Positions 23,332-32,443 of a stretch of DNA of 64,000 nucleotides are shown in pieces. Source of the stretch: Streptosporangium lutulentum. GTDB lineage: Bacteria; Actinomycetota; Actinomycetes; Streptosporangiales; Streptosporangiaceae. The stretch is from contig NZ_JAUSQU010000001.1 of NCBI RefSeq assembly GCF_030811455.1, positions 6,758,001 through 6,822,000 on the forward strand, written 5' to 3'. Position 1 is the stretch's first letter, and the number at the start of each line of letters is the position of its first letter. The notes beneath the pieces were generated by a model. It had not been told where the DNA came from. It was given only the letters and a program-made list of their open reading frames with translations, and searched no databases. The position numbers and the translations under genes were made by a program.

Positions 23332-24159
23332 TCATGGCGTCATGATGGCGAGGCTGCCCAGCAGGGCCAGGGCGTGCTCGGAGGGGCTGGCGGGCTCGGC
23401 CTGGAAGACGTGCAGTTGCTGGCCGGGAGCGCTGCCGACGTTGAACAGCTCGCAGGTGAGGGTCAGGTCGCCGACCTCGTGATGGTGGAGGCGCTTGGCC
23501 TCGTGGGTCTTGCCGACGACGTCATGACGCGCCCACATCCGGCGGAAGTCATCGCTTTCGCCGGAGAGCTCGTCGACCAGTTCGGTCAGATAGGGGTGGT
23601 CGAGGTCCGCTCCCGTGGCCGCGCGCAGGTGTGCCACCTTGGAACGGGCGACCTTCTCCCAGTCCCGGTAGAACGTGCGTGCGGCGGAGTCCAGGAAGAC
23701 CGCCCGGACCAGGTTGTCTCCGTGCTCCAGTCCGGAGAAGAGAGCATCGGCCAGCATGTTCGTGGCCAGTACGTCCATCCAGCGGTTGCAGACGAACGCC
23801 GGGGTGTACGCCCAGCCCCGCATCAGCCGCAGCAGGTCCGGGCCCACCCGCTCCGCTTCGTCGACCGCACGGCGCGGCCGTGTCCTCGGGTGGGCGAGTT
23901 CGTACAGGTGCGCCGCGGCGTCAGGTCCGAGATCCAGCACCCGCACCAGGGCGCAGAGCACCCGCTCGGACGGATGGCGTTCGCGTCCCTGCTCCAGACG
24001 GATGTAGTAGTCGGTGCTGACATCCGCCAGCATCGCCACCTCCTCCCGGCGCAGTCCCGGCGTCCGGCGAGGACCGACGTGCAACAGCCCTACCTGTCTG
24101 GGAGTGGTGACCTCGCGTCGAGCACGCAGGAATTCACCAAGAAGATTCTCGCTGTCCAT
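23332..24159 (-). CDS. XRE-family regulator with MmyB-like ligand-binding domain
   Basis: The 275-residue protein has an N-terminal helix-turn-helix with the family signature RRTPGLRREEVAMLADVSTDYYIRLEQGR (split here by length: recognition part VSTDYYIRLEQGR). The C-terminal domain (about 100-270) carries the MmyB pattern NRWMDVLATN, FLDSAARTFYRDWE and HHHEVGDLTL. MmyB-like regulators bind small fatty-acid-like molecules and usually control a divergent redox gene. The divergent neighbour here is a small monooxygenase-fold gene, so that is the likely target. Confidence 0.9.
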   Translation of the reverse strand: MDSENLLGEFLRARREVTTPRQVGLLHVGPRRTPGLRREEVAMLADVSTDYYIRLEQGRERHPSERVLCALVRVLDLGPDAAAHLYELAHPRTRPRRAVDEAERVGPDLLRLMRGWAYTPAFVCNRWMDVLATNMLADALFSGLEHGDNLVRAVFLDSAARTFYRDWEKVARSKVAHLRAATGADLDHPYLTELVDELSGESDDFRRMWARHDVVGKTHEAKRLHHHEVGDLTLTCELFNVGSAPGQQLHVFQAEPASPSEHALALLGSLAIMTP

Positions 24160-24356
24160 TTCGTCACCGTATGTCGGAAGTCTCTCGACAAGGGGGCCGC
24201 GTTACACCCAGGAACACCCCTCGGCGTCGGCCGGAGTCCCGGATCGCGCGCCGGGCGCGGCCGTCCGTGCGAGCGAGCGTCCCGTGGCCGTCCGGGATCT
24301 GTCGGTGCGGGGATCTAATGTGTCGGGTGTCGTCCGCTCGATGCCATCTCGATGCC

Positions 24357-24653
24357 ATGGAGACCCTTTTGATCATCGTGTCAGGGAAGCTTTATGTGAA
24401 CCCGGATGTCCGCGACAAATATCTTGTCGGGTGCCTCGACGTCATGGAGCGGGCCCGCGCCACCCCCGGCTGCCTCGACTTCGTGCTGACAGCCGACCCG
24501 CTCGAACCGGATCGGATCAACGTCTACGAACGCTGGGAGTCGGACGCGCACCTTCACCGGTTCCGCGACACCGGCCCGGAGCCCGAACAGACGGCCGAGA
24601 TCCGCGAGGCGCAGGTCGCGAAGTACCGCATCTCCTCCTCCGAGGCCCCGTAG
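24357..24653 (+). CDS. Antibiotic biosynthesis monooxygenase (ABM) domain protein
   Basis: This 98-residue protein begins at ATG 24357 (an upstream frame continues but codes for an Arg-rich, unlikely leader). It shows the ABM dimeric alpha-beta barrel pattern: LLIIVSGKLYV strand, YLVGCLDVMERARATPGCLDF helix and turn, then VYERWESDAHLHRFR. ABM proteins are quinol or polyketide oxygenases or, often, of unknown function. It diverges from the MmyB-like regulator, which may control it. Confidence 0.8.
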   Translation: METLLIIVSGKLYVNPDVRDKYLVGCLDVMERARATPGCLDFVLTADPLEPDRINVYERWESDAHLHRFRDTGPEPEQTAEIREAQVAKYRISSSEAP

Positions 24654-25188
24654 CCCTTCACCGCGCCCCCGGCGGCACGGCAGGTGGCCGACTCGCCGGA
24701 GCCCTGCGGACTCCGGACCGGAGTCGCGCCGCCACCCCGGAAAGGGCGTCCCCGCGGGCGCGGGAGGCCCCTCGGGTCTCATAAGTTCACACCCGCCCCA
24801 CCCGTCTCCCACCAGGAGAAAATCGGAGCTTTGTGCAGGTAAAGCCTTGCCAACGATGCATGGCATGGGCATTATCTGGCATTACGGGTCGTCTTATCTC
24901 AGCCTTGCGCAGCCGCTCCCTCAAAACTCGGGTAGGACGACCCGTCCACTTCCAGAACCGCGTCATCACATGATCATCGGATGACGCGGTGTCACAACAG
25001 ACCACGCATCCGGCAGAGGGCTCTCCTGTGAGCGCACCGAATCCGAACCGGGCACCCGTACCGCCCCAGCAAGGACGAGGGCCCCATGTGTCTCTGGCAG
25101 ATGTCCTGCCGGACGGCCCCCGTCCCTACATCCCGGGAACCAGGCGGGGGCCGCGTCTCCCCGATCTCTCAGGGGTGAGGGCCGTGTC
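24654..25188. other. Intergenic region without a supported gene
   Basis: This holds a short symmetrical element, GACTCCGG-A-CCGGAGTC (24709-24725), plausible as the end of the ABM transcript, and the terminator-like structure at 25073. The frames here lack coding character and a start site. Nothing else was recognised. Confidence 0.6.
25073..25125 (-). terminator. Two-part stem-loop after the zinc metallopeptidase gene
   Basis: The outer stem is GGACGAGGGCC with GGCCCCCGTCC (10 of 11 pairs). The inner stem is GGCAG-ATGTC-CTGCC. It lies about 65 bases beyond the minus-strand stop. Confidence 0.6.
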
Positions 25189-26229
25189 TCAGCTGACCTG
25201 CGAGGCGGCGACGGACCAGGTGTTGCAGTAGCCGATCCGGGCGTACTTCCAGCCCTGCTGGAGCCAGCCGGCGTAGTGCTCGCCGCTGCCGTGGTCGCGC
25301 AGTCCCAGGCCGTTCTGGTCGTCGCCGCGACGGTACTCCGTCTGCAGCACGGCCTGCCAGCGGGCGGCGGTGACGCCGAGCGGAACCCGGACCGCGCGGG
25401 TGAAGACCCCGGCGAGACACTGGGCCTGGAGCTCGGACCTGCGCGAATGGGCGTCCTGCGCGGCCTTGGACTTGTTGGAGACCTCCCACCACCACGCGCC
25501 GCCGATGCCGGCCATGGACTGCACGTGGTGACCGTACTCATGGGCGAGCACGGACAGGTAGGGCACGTGATTCTCGGCGGGATCGATCCGGTCGGTCTGC
25601 TGGATGAGGTGGGTCAGGCCGATGTACATGCCCCGGTTGGACGGGCAGTAGTAGGCCGCGGCGCCGGAGGCCGGGTAGCTGCCGCAGGGGCCGCGGCCCG
25701 GACGGGACCAGTAGACCCGGCGCGGCGCCAGGAAGACCGCTCCCGCCTGGGAGAACTTCCCCGCCCACGCCCGGTCCAGGCAGCCGGTGACGGCGTTGAG
25801 ATAGCTGAGCATGGCGCGCGGCTGCGTCGAGGGCCGGGGGGCGCGGCAGGACACGGGGCTCATCTGGCTGGTGGCGTACAGCGGGTTGCGCTTGAGCCGG
25901 GCGCCGGTGTCCGAGCGCTGCATGTAGCGGAGGTCGACGACCATCTTCCCCTGCGCGGCGCTCTCCTGCGCGGCCAACGCGATCTTGGCGTCACCCAGCC
26001 CGTTGAGGTTCAGCTTCTGCGGAGGGGCGAAGGTAGGCGGCGTGACCTCGGTCTCGCCGGTCTGCGTGGGCTCGGCGTTGCCGGTCGCCACCGGACCGGT
26101 CTCGGGGCCGGCCGGAACCTCGGCCTCCTCGCCACCGGCCAGACCGGAGACCACCACGATCACGGCGAACGTCATGGCGACAACACCGAAGACACCGAGG
26201 GCCAAGGGGTTCGGCCCGCGTGAGCGCAT
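25189..26229 (-). CDS. Neutral zinc metallopeptidase (YpfJ-type)
   Basis: The 346-residue protein has one N-terminal membrane segment (about 10-30), a Pro/Thr/Glu-rich linker and an external peptidase domain. The zinc motif HEYGHH (about residue 235) is followed by the family pattern SRRSELQAQCLAGVF, and the domain has several paired Cys (CGSY, YYCPSNRGMYIGL). This is the putative neutral zinc metallopeptidase family; its substrates are unknown. GGAGAGG precedes ATG 26229. Confidence 0.88.
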   Translation of the reverse strand: MRSRGPNPLALGVFGVVAMTFAVIVVVSGLAGGEEAEVPAGPETGPVATGNAEPTQTGETEVTPPTFAPPQKLNLNGLGDAKIALAAQESAAQGKMVVDLRYMQRSDTGARLKRNPLYATSQMSPVSCRAPRPSTQPRAMLSYLNAVTGCLDRAWAGKFSQAGAVFLAPRRVYWSRPGRGPCGSYPASGAAAYYCPSNRGMYIGLTHLIQQTDRIDPAENHVPYLSVLAHEYGHHVQSMAGIGGAWWWEVSNKSKAAQDAHSRRSELQAQCLAGVFTRAVRVPLGVTAARWQAVLQTEYRRGDDQNGLGLRDHGSGEHYAGWLQQGWKYARIGYCNTWSVAASQVS

Positions 26230-26360
26230 GCGACCGCCTCTCCGGAAGAGAATCTTCGGGCGGCAATCTAGCGGATATCTATCTATAGGTGCTTGTAGAC
26301 GGAAAAATATGGAAGAAAGCGCTCTTCGAGGGGCGCCGGTTCTCGCTAAGCTCCCCAGCC

Positions 26361-28109
26361 ATGGCGGGATCTTCCTTATACCGGGCAGCCGGGCGCGCGA
26401 CCGTGACGGTCGCCCTCGCGGTGACGTTGAGTGCTCTCTCGACCCTGGCGGCCGGTACGGCGAACGCGGCCGGTATCACGGACGCGGCCGGTATCGCGGA
26501 CGCCGCGAACACGCCGGGCCTCCCGGAGGCGGCCGGTCCCGCGAACGCGGCGCTCGCCCAGGCCGGAAAGATCACGAACGACACGGTCCAGCTCGAACTG
26601 CGGCAGGACGGCGTGCTGCACGTCAAGGAGACCGTCACCTTCGAAGGCGGCGCGCCGACGCGGAGCCTGGTCGACCGCACGCGTTACGACGACGGCAACG
26701 ACCGGCTCTACCAGGTCACCGGCCTCAAGGGCGACGCCACGCTGGCCGACGCCTCGATCACCCTGAAGGGCTCGGGCACCGCCGAACTCGAATACGACGT
26801 CAAGGGCGCGGTGACCCCGCTGGCCGGCGCCCAGGAACTGCGGTGGTACGCCGTGGGAGGCTGGTCCGTCCCGGTCGAGCAGGCCAGGGTCACGCTGAAG
26901 GGCCCCGCCCAGCTCCAGAACCTCTCCTGCTTCGCGGGCCCGCTGAGTTCGGCGATCGCCTGCACCGAGGCCTCGATGGATCACACGGGCGTCACCGCCG
27001 AGTTCGGCCAGCAGGCCCTCGGCACCGGCGAGGTGTTCACGGTGGTCGTCGGCTACCCGACGGGGGCCACGAAGGGCACGCCGATCCTGGAGCGCCGCTT
27101 CGAGTTGTCCAACGCCTTCGCCCTGAACGCCGTCACCGGCGGCGCGCTGGCCGGTCTGATGCTCCTGCTGCTCGGCGGCATCGGCATCCTCTACTGGACG
27201 CGAGGCCGCGACGAACGCGTGGTCGGTCACGAGTCCGGCGCGCAGAGCGGCGTCGAGAACGGCCACTTCGCCCCGCCGGACGGCGTGCGTCCCGGCCAGA
27301 TCGGCACGCTCATGGACGAGCAGGCCGACGTGATCGATGTGACCGCCACGATCGTGGACCTGGCCGTCCGAGGCTACCTCAGGATCGACGAGCAGCCCCG
27401 GCAGACCTACGACGCGCCCGACTGGACGCTGGTCCAGATGCCCAACGCACCGGTCAACTCCCTGATGTCCTACGAGCGGGCGCTCTACGACGCCATCTTC
27501 GACGGCCGCGACGCGGTGCTGCTGTCGCAGCTCAAGGGGTCGTTCGGCCACAAGCTCGGCAAGGTCCGCGACGCCCTCTACCGCGACGTGGTCACGCAGG
27601 GCTGGTTCGCCCGCCGTCCCGACAGTGTCCGCACCCGCTGGACGACCCTCGGCGTGGTGCTCACCGTGGCCGGGGTCGTCGCCACCGTCGCGCTGGCCTG
27701 GTTCACCTCGTACGGCCTGCTCGGCCTGGCCCTGATCATCGCGGGTGCCGCCCTGTCCGTCGGCGGCCAGCACATGCCGGCCAAGACCTCCAAGGGCGCG
27801 GGAGCCCTCGCCCACACCCTGGGCTTCCGGGAGTATCTGGCCGGCGGCGACCTCGGCGGCGACGTTCCCGTGGCCCAGCGGGTGGAGCTGTTCTCCCGCT
27901 ACCTGCCCTACGCCGTGATCTTCGACAGCGTGGACCGCTGGGCCCGGGTGGTCTCCTCCGTGAACGGCAACGGCCGGCAGGTCGACCATCTGTACTGGTA
28001 TCACGGCCCGGCCGAGTGGGACCTGTCCAAGTTCGCCGACTCGATGCGGACGTTCACCATGACGACCTCGGGTGCGATCTCCTCCACCCGCCAGTTCCGC
28101 TCCTTCTGA
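26361..28109 (+). CDS. DUF2207 domain membrane protein
   Basis: The 582-residue protein starts at ATG 26361. A signal-like segment is followed by an Ala/Gly repeat stretch (AGITDAAGIADAANT), an external DUF2207 beta domain (about 65-255), a membrane segment (about 258-280), a cytoplasmic winged-helix-like region (about 305-420) and two further hydrophobic segments (about 432-475) before the C-terminal domain. DUF2207 proteins are membrane proteins of unknown function. The gene is transcribed away from the zinc protease. Confidence 0.85.
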   Translation: MAGSSLYRAAGRATVTVALAVTLSALSTLAAGTANAAGITDAAGIADAANTPGLPEAAGPANAALAQAGKITNDTVQLELRQDGVLHVKETVTFEGGAPTRSLVDRTRYDDGNDRLYQVTGLKGDATLADASITLKGSGTAELEYDVKGAVTPLAGAQELRWYAVGGWSVPVEQARVTLKGPAQLQNLSCFAGPLSSAIACTEASMDHTGVTAEFGQQALGTGEVFTVVVGYPTGATKGTPILERRFELSNAFALNAVTGGALAGLMLLLLGGIGILYWTRGRDERVVGHESGAQSGVENGHFAPPDGVRPGQIGTLMDEQADVIDVTATIVDLAVRGYLRIDEQPRQTYDAPDWTLVQMPNAPVNSLMSYERALYDAIFDGRDAVLLSQLKGSFGHKLGKVRDALYRDVVTQGWFARRPDSVRTRWTTLGVVLTVAGVVATVALAWFTSYGLLGLALIIAGAALSVGGQHMPAKTSKGAGALAHTLGFREYLAGGDLGGDVPVAQRVELFSRYLPYAVIFDSVDRWARVVSSVNGNGRQVDHLYWYHGPAEWDLSKFADSMRTFTMTTSGAISSTRQFRSF

Positions 28110-28144
28110 CCCCGGAGGCCGGGCACGGGGAGGCCGCTCCGCCG

Positions 28145-29086
28145 CTACCGCACGCGGACCTCGCCGACCGGACGGCCGCCGCCGAGCAGCACACCGGTCG
28201 CGAGCTCGTCGAGTTCGGCTCCCCCGAAACCGAGGGCGACCAGGGCCGCGACGGTGACCGGGGTCCGGGCCCGCTGCCCGCCGTCCTCGATCTTGACCGC
28301 GCCCGCGCGGCCGTCCTCGAAGGCGAAGGCGTCGAAGGCCTCGGCCCCCGCCTTGATCATCAATCCCGGGATCGCGCGCATCAGCCGGGCCTCGGGACGG
28401 GTCGTGCCGGAGGTCCACTCGGGGTGGGCGCGGAAGGCGTCGGCGACGCGGCGCTCGGGGGTGCCGGGCTCGGCCTGGACGAGGGCGCGGAACGCGCGTG
28501 CCACACCCGTCATCGACACGAAGAACAGCGGGGCACCGCAACCGTCCACTCCCGTGGCGGCGACGCGCTCACAGGTCAGCTCCTCGACCGTGGCCCGGAT
28601 GGCCTTCTGCAGCGGGTGGGCCGGGTCGAGGTAGGTCTCCAGCGGCCAGCCGTTGGCCGCGCAGGTGGCGAGCATCGCCGAGTGCTTTCCCGAGCAGTTC
28701 ATGTAGATCCTGGCCGGGCCTCCGCCCGAACGCAGCACCTCGTCGCGGGAGGCGACGTCCCCGGGCAGGTCCTCGGGGCAGCGCAGCGCGTCCTCGTCCA
28801 GCCCCGCCCCGGAAAGGATCTTCCTGGCCCCGTCCACGTGGAACGGCTCTCCCGCGTGACTCCCGCACGACAGCGCGAGCAGCTCCCCCTCCAGGGCGAG
28901 CCCCGCGCGCACCATGGCGAGCGCCTGCAGGGGCTTCATCGCCGAACGAGGCGAGACCAGGGCGTCCACCGCCCCGTGCGCCCTCACGATGGAACCGTCG
29001 GAGGCGACGGCCAGCATCCGCGCCCGATGCGTGGACTCCACGAAACCAGAACGGACAACCTCGACAACCAATGACTCAATAGACAC
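28145..29086 (-). CDS. Asparaginase (L-asparaginase II family)
   Basis: The 313-residue protein belongs to the bacterial asparaginase II-like family (PF06089 type), which hydrolyses Asn to Asp and ammonia. Family motifs include VEVVRSGFVES near the N-terminus, SPRSAMKPLQA (putative nucleophile region), LSCGSHAGEPFHV, MNCSGKHSAMLATC and VDGCGAPLF. No signal peptide is seen, so it is cytoplasmic. It stands alone and diverges from dtd. Confidence 0.88.
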   Translation of the reverse strand: MSIESLVVEVVRSGFVESTHRARMLAVASDGSIVRAHGAVDALVSPRSAMKPLQALAMVRAGLALEGELLALSCGSHAGEPFHVDGARKILSGAGLDEDALRCPEDLPGDVASRDEVLRSGGGPARIYMNCSGKHSAMLATCAANGWPLETYLDPAHPLQKAIRATVEELTCERVAATGVDGCGAPLFFVSMTGVARAFRALVQAEPGTPERRVADAFRAHPEWTSGTTRPEARLMRAIPGLMIKAGAEAFDAFAFEDGRAGAVKIEDGGQRARTPVTVAALVALGFGGAELDELATGVLLGGGRPVGEVRVR

Positions 29087-29143
29087 TTTTATCCCCTTTC
29101 ATCCAGAGTCTAGGGATACCGGCGAACACGAGATGATGGGGCC

Positions 29144-29569
29144 ATGCGTGCGGTCGTACAGCGGGTGAGTTCCGCTTCTGTGGTGGTGGACGGCGTGACG
29201 GTCGGAGCGATCGACGAGCCCGGACTGCTGGTCCTGGTCGGCGTGACCCACACCGACACCCCGGCGGAGGCGGCCAGGCTCGCCGCCAAACTCTGGGGCC
29301 TGAGAATCCTGTCGGGCGAGAAATCCTGCTCCGACATCGGCGCGCCGCTGCTCGTGGTCAGCCAGTTCACCCTGTACGGCGACGCGCGCAAGGGCCGCCG
29401 CCCCACCTGGCAGGCCGCGGCTCCGGGGCCGGTGGCCGAGCCGCTCGTGGAGGCCGTCTGCACCGGACTACGCGAGCTGGGCGCCCAGGTGGAAACCGGG
29501 GTGTTCGGCGCGGACATGAAGGTCACGCTGACCAACGACGGACCCATCACTTTGGTCCTGGAGATCTAA
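29144..29569 (+). CDS. dtd: D-aminoacyl-tRNA deacylase
   Basis: The 141-residue protein removes D-amino acids from mischarged tRNA. It is full length for DTD. The start [13 protein letters not shown], the [17 protein letters not shown] motif and the C-terminal cross-subunit Gly-Pro motif region ([11 protein letters not shown]) are typical. Confidence 0.95.
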   Translation: MRAVVQRVSSASVVVDGVTVGAIDEPGLLVLVGVTHTDTPAEAARLAAKLWGLRILSGEKSCSDIGAPLLVVSQFTLYGDARKGRRPTWQAAAPGPVAEPLVEAVCTGLRELGAQVETGVFGADMKVTLTNDGPITLVLEI

Positions 29570-29619
29570 AAGGGCTACAAAGAAGCGGGGTGCATCCAAG
29601 ATCTGACTCGTAGGGTCGC

Positions 29620-29638
29620 GACTTGTTCGCAACAAGTC
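29620..29638. promoter_or_regulatory. Inverted repeat before the tandem-repeat protein gene
   Basis: GACTTGTT-CGC-AACAAGTC is a perfect 8-base inverted repeat ending 24 bases before the next start codon. It could be an operator or a 5' leader hairpin. Confidence 0.4.
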
Positions 29639-29662
29639 CGCCATCACCCACGGGGAGGGTCA

Positions 29663-30547
29663 ATGCGCATCTTCGTCAAGGCATGCGTCGCCGCCGCCGC
29701 GCTGGTCACCGCACTAGCGCCCATCGCACACGCACAGACGAAAACCGCCAACGCCACCAACGCACCGAGCGCACAGAGCGCACCGGCCGCCGCCGCGCCG
29801 AGGCAGGCACCGGTTTTCTCCGCCTACCACGGCGTCACACCCGGTAAGCAGACCGAGCGCCTCAACACCCTGCGCAACCAGGGCTACCGGCCGATCACCC
29901 TCACCGTGGACAACGCCGCCGCACCGCGTTACGGCGCGGTGTGGGTGCAGACCCCCGGGGCTCCGTGGGTGATGTACCAGGGCATGACGTCGAACGGGTA
30001 CCAGAACCGCTTCAACGCTCGCGTCGCCGACGGCTACCGTCCGACCTCCGTGAGCGCCAGCGGCTCCGGGAACGCCGCGGTCTTCGCCGCGATCTTCGAG
30101 AAGGTCCCGGGGAGGTTCACCGCCAGGCACGACCTCAACGCCGACCAGTTCGCCAAGGCCAACGCGAACAACGCCCGGCGCGGATACATGCTCACGGCGC
30201 TGAACGCCTACGGCACCGCCAACGACCCGCGCTACGTCGCGGTCTGGGCGCAGGCTCCGGGAAGCTGGACCGTCACCACGGCCCTCAGCCCGCAGGAGCA
30301 CCACCAGGAGTTCCTCACCCGCACCAGCAACGGTGAGAAGCCCTCGCTGATCACCGTCGGCCCCGGCAACACCTACACCGCCGTGTGGGTCAAGGATGAC
30401 GGAGAGAAGTGGCACGAGTTCACGGACATGAGCTCTGCCGGCTACCAGAACCGGTTCAACAACCTGAAGGAGAGGGGATTCCTCCCCGTCAAGCTGGACG
30501 CCGAGGATGGTCGCTACGGGGCCATCTGGGCCCCGGCCGCTTCCTGA
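29663..30547 (+). CDS. Secreted protein of BTRD1-like tandem repeats
   Basis: The 294-residue protein has a signal peptide (1-25, AHA) and then four to five repeats of about 45-50 residues with the pattern YQNRFNxxxxxGYRP...L...RYGAIW (examples near residues 55-100, 112-150, 160-200 and 255-292). This matches the bacterial tandem repeat domain 1 found in secreted actinobacterial proteins and next to serine-hydrolase domains. No catalytic domain is fused here, so it may act as a binding protein. GGGGAGGGTC precedes the ATG. Confidence 0.75.
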   Translation: MRIFVKACVAAAALVTALAPIAHAQTKTANATNAPSAQSAPAAAAPRQAPVFSAYHGVTPGKQTERLNTLRNQGYRPITLTVDNAAAPRYGAVWVQTPGAPWVMYQGMTSNGYQNRFNARVADGYRPTSVSASGSGNAAVFAAIFEKVPGRFTARHDLNADQFAKANANNARRGYMLTALNAYGTANDPRYVAVWAQAPGSWTVTTALSPQEHHQEFLTRTSNGEKPSLITVGPGNTYTAVWVKDDGEKWHEFTDMSSAGYQNRFNNLKERGFLPVKLDAEDGRYGAIWAPAAS

Positions 30548-30564
30548 GTGAACCGCTCCCGGTC

Positions 30565-30595
30565 GCGCCGCCGTACCGTCCCGGTACGGCGGCGC
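30565..30595. terminator. Bidirectional terminator between the repeat-protein gene and ygfZ
   Basis: GCGCCGCCGTACCG and CGGTACGGCGGCGC form a perfect 14-base stem with a 3-base loop between convergent genes. Confidence 0.9.
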
Positions 30596-30608
30596 AGACC
30601 CGGGACCG

Positions 30609-31592
30609 TCAGCGGATGCGACGGCGCAGCGCGGGGTCGATCTGGACGTTGCGGCCCGCGTCCGGCGGCACGATGACCTCCTGGGTCGCCGCCACCTCAC
30701 CGGCCGTCAGCGTGGCGTCCACCGGCACGGTCCGCTTGACCACGGCCAGCGCGATCGGGCCGAGCTCGTGGTGCCGGGCGGCGCTGCCGACGAAACCGAC
30801 CTCCCCCTCGTCGAGGACGACGGGGGTGCCGTGCTTCGGCAGCGTGTCCACGCTGCCGTCCAGGTGGAGGAAGACCAGGCGGCGCGGCGGGTGGCCGAGA
30901 TTGTGCACGCGGGCCACGGTCTCCTGGCCCTTGTAGCAGCCCTTGTTCAGGTGAAGGGCCGAGCCGATCCAGCCCACCTCGTGCGGAATCGTCTTGTGGT
31001 CGGTCTCGAAGCCCAGGCGGGGACGGTGGTCCTCGATCCGCAGCGCCTCGTAGGCCCAGAGCCCGGCGAGCTTCAGCCCGAGCCGTCCGGCCAGCAGGTC
31101 GCGGGGAAGCAGCACGTCGTCGCCGACGAGAACGGCCCCCTCCGGCAGGGCGAGCCTCCCGGCCTCGACCACGGACACCACCGCGTAGTCGTCCGTCACC
31201 TCGGCGACCTCGACCCTGAGCATGAACCGCATCCTGTCGAGGAACGCGGTGAGCCCGGCCGCCGTGCCCGGCTCCACGTGCGCCCACACCGCCTCGCCGT
31301 CGTCGACGAGCGTGAGGTGGTGCTCCACCCGGCCCTGAGCGTCCAGAAGCAGCGTCTGGGTGGCCTCGCCGGGTTTCAGGATGTCGAGTTTCTGCGAGCT
31401 CAGATTGTTGAGCCAGCTCAACCGGTCGGGCCCGGAGATCCGGACGACCTCACGGTTGCTCCGGTCGACCATCGCCTCACCGGCGATCAGCGCGCGCTGC
31501 TCGGCGAAAGGATCACCGTAGTGTCCGGCGACGTCGGCGTCAGGGGTCTCGGCCGCGACCGCGCCGGGAGTGTCCAGCAAAGGGCTTCGCAT
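30609..31592 (-). CDS. ygfZ: Folate-binding YgfZ/GcvT-like protein
   Basis: The 327-residue protein has the COG0354 signature KGCYKGQETVARVHNLG (about residues 240-256). YgfZ proteins bind folate and help in repair or assembly of iron-sulfur clusters. The N-terminal half carries GcvT-like motifs (RISGPDRLSWLNNLSSQ). A fur-type gene lies directly upstream on the same strand, 19 bases away, so the two may be co-transcribed. Confidence 0.9.
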   Translation of the reverse strand: MRSPLLDTPGAVAAETPDADVAGHYGDPFAEQRALIAGEAMVDRSNREVVRISGPDRLSWLNNLSSQKLDILKPGEATQTLLLDAQGRVEHHLTLVDDGEAVWAHVEPGTAAGLTAFLDRMRFMLRVEVAEVTDDYAVVSVVEAGRLALPEGAVLVGDDVLLPRDLLAGRLGLKLAGLWAYEALRIEDHRPRLGFETDHKTIPHEVGWIGSALHLNKGCYKGQETVARVHNLGHPPRRLVFLHLDGSVDTLPKHGTPVVLDEGEVGFVGSAARHHELGPIALAVVKRTVPVDATLTAGEVAATQEVIVPPDAGRNVQIDPALRRRIR

Positions 31593-31611
31593 GCTCCCAG
31601 ACTACGAGGCC

Positions 31612-32025
31612 TCAGCGGCACTTTCGGCAGCGGCCGAAGACCGTCAGGTGATGCACGTCGGTGGCGAACCCGAGCTCGGTGTCGAGGCTGTCGACGAAGG
31701 CCCGCACCAGCTCCGGGCGGGCCTCGCTGATCTCCCCGCAGTTGCCGCAGACCAGGTGCACGTGATTGGCCTCGGCGGCCAGGTGATAGGTGGGCGCGCC
31801 GTGCCCGAGATGGGTATGGGTGACCATGCCGAGCTCCTCGAGCAGTTCGAGGGTCCGGTAGACGGTCGAGATGTTCACTCCGCGAGCGGTCTCCCGCACC
31901 CGGGCGCAGATCTCCTCAGGGGTGGCGTGGTCCACCGCCTTGACCGCCTCAAGCACCAGCTGGCGTTGCGGAGTGACCCGGTAACCGCGCGCCCGCAGTT
32001 TCTCGTGCCACGACGTCTCGGTCAT
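31612..32025 (-). CDS. Fur-family metalloregulator
   Basis: The 137-residue protein has the Fur winged helix (RGYRVTPQRQLVLEAVK; NISTVYRTLELLEELGMV) and the C-terminal dimerisation domain with HVHLVCGNCGE and a final CRKC, which together form a structural zinc site. The regulated metal (iron, zinc or other) cannot be decided from sequence. Neighbouring genes for haem or iron-sulfur metabolism (ygfZ, DUF2470, nitrobindin-like) fit an iron theme. Confidence 0.92.
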   Translation of the reverse strand: MTETSWHEKLRARGYRVTPQRQLVLEAVKAVDHATPEEICARVRETARGVNISTVYRTLELLEELGMVTHTHLGHGAPTYHLAAEANHVHLVCGNCGEISEARPELVRAFVDSLDTELGFATDVHHLTVFGRCRKCR

Positions 32026-32390
32026 GCCCAGAGTCTAAGAGCATCGGAGCACGATCGGGATTACGTCCTCCTGCACCGGAAGACGTGCCTTGGCCGGCGG
32101 GCCCCGGGAGACCTTTCCCACCTGTGAAAACTTGATCACGAATATTCGTTTTTTCCTGACCGAAATCACCGGACCGAAATCGCGTCCGACGCCGGTCCGG
32201 GAGCCCCGCCAGTGGTGACGAGGCCCGCGACCGCCCGCGGGGCGTCCCCCCTCGCCGGACCCGATCCGGGATCCGTTCAGGGCCCTGACCTGGGGCGGGA
32301 CGGAGATCGAGGCCGACCGCGAATATTCATTTGCCCTGGCCCCGCGAATTTCATACGGTACAGACACGCTGAAAGGAGGTGGTCCGAACG
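32026..32390. other. Intergenic region with AT-rich palindromes
   Basis: ACGAATATTCGT (32138-32149) is a 12-base palindrome followed by a T run. CGCGAATATTCAT (32318-32330) and CGCGAATTTCAT (32343-32354) form a direct repeat 25 bases apart, just before the small ORF. The elements look like a promoter/operator region in otherwise GC-rich DNA. No gene was supported. Confidence 0.5.
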
Positions 32391-32432
32391 ATGGTTAGTC
32401 ATAGTTGGGCTAGCGAGGTGGCTGTCCGCTAG
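32391..32432 (+). CDS. 13-residue small ORF with an extended Shine-Dalgarno
   Basis: ATG 32391 to TAG 32432 encodes MVSHSWASEVAVR. GAAAGGAGGTGGTCC (32371-32385) lies 5 bases before it and is complementary, with one G-U-type change, to nearly the whole 3' tail of 16S rRNA. Such a match is rarely accidental and implies heavy translation. Its codons (GTT, AGT, GCT) are unusual for this genome. Two hairpins follow the stop. No same-strand gene starts within 1.2 kb, so it is not an obvious attenuator leader. I do not recognise the peptide. Confidence 0.6.
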   Translation: MVSHSWASEVAVR

Positions 32433-32443
32433 GACGCCGCAGC

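Noticed and set aside
24787-25005. 72-codon minus-strand frame in the 24.7-25.2 kb gap
   Set aside because: No ribosome site, no recognisable pattern and no conserved neighbour arrangement.
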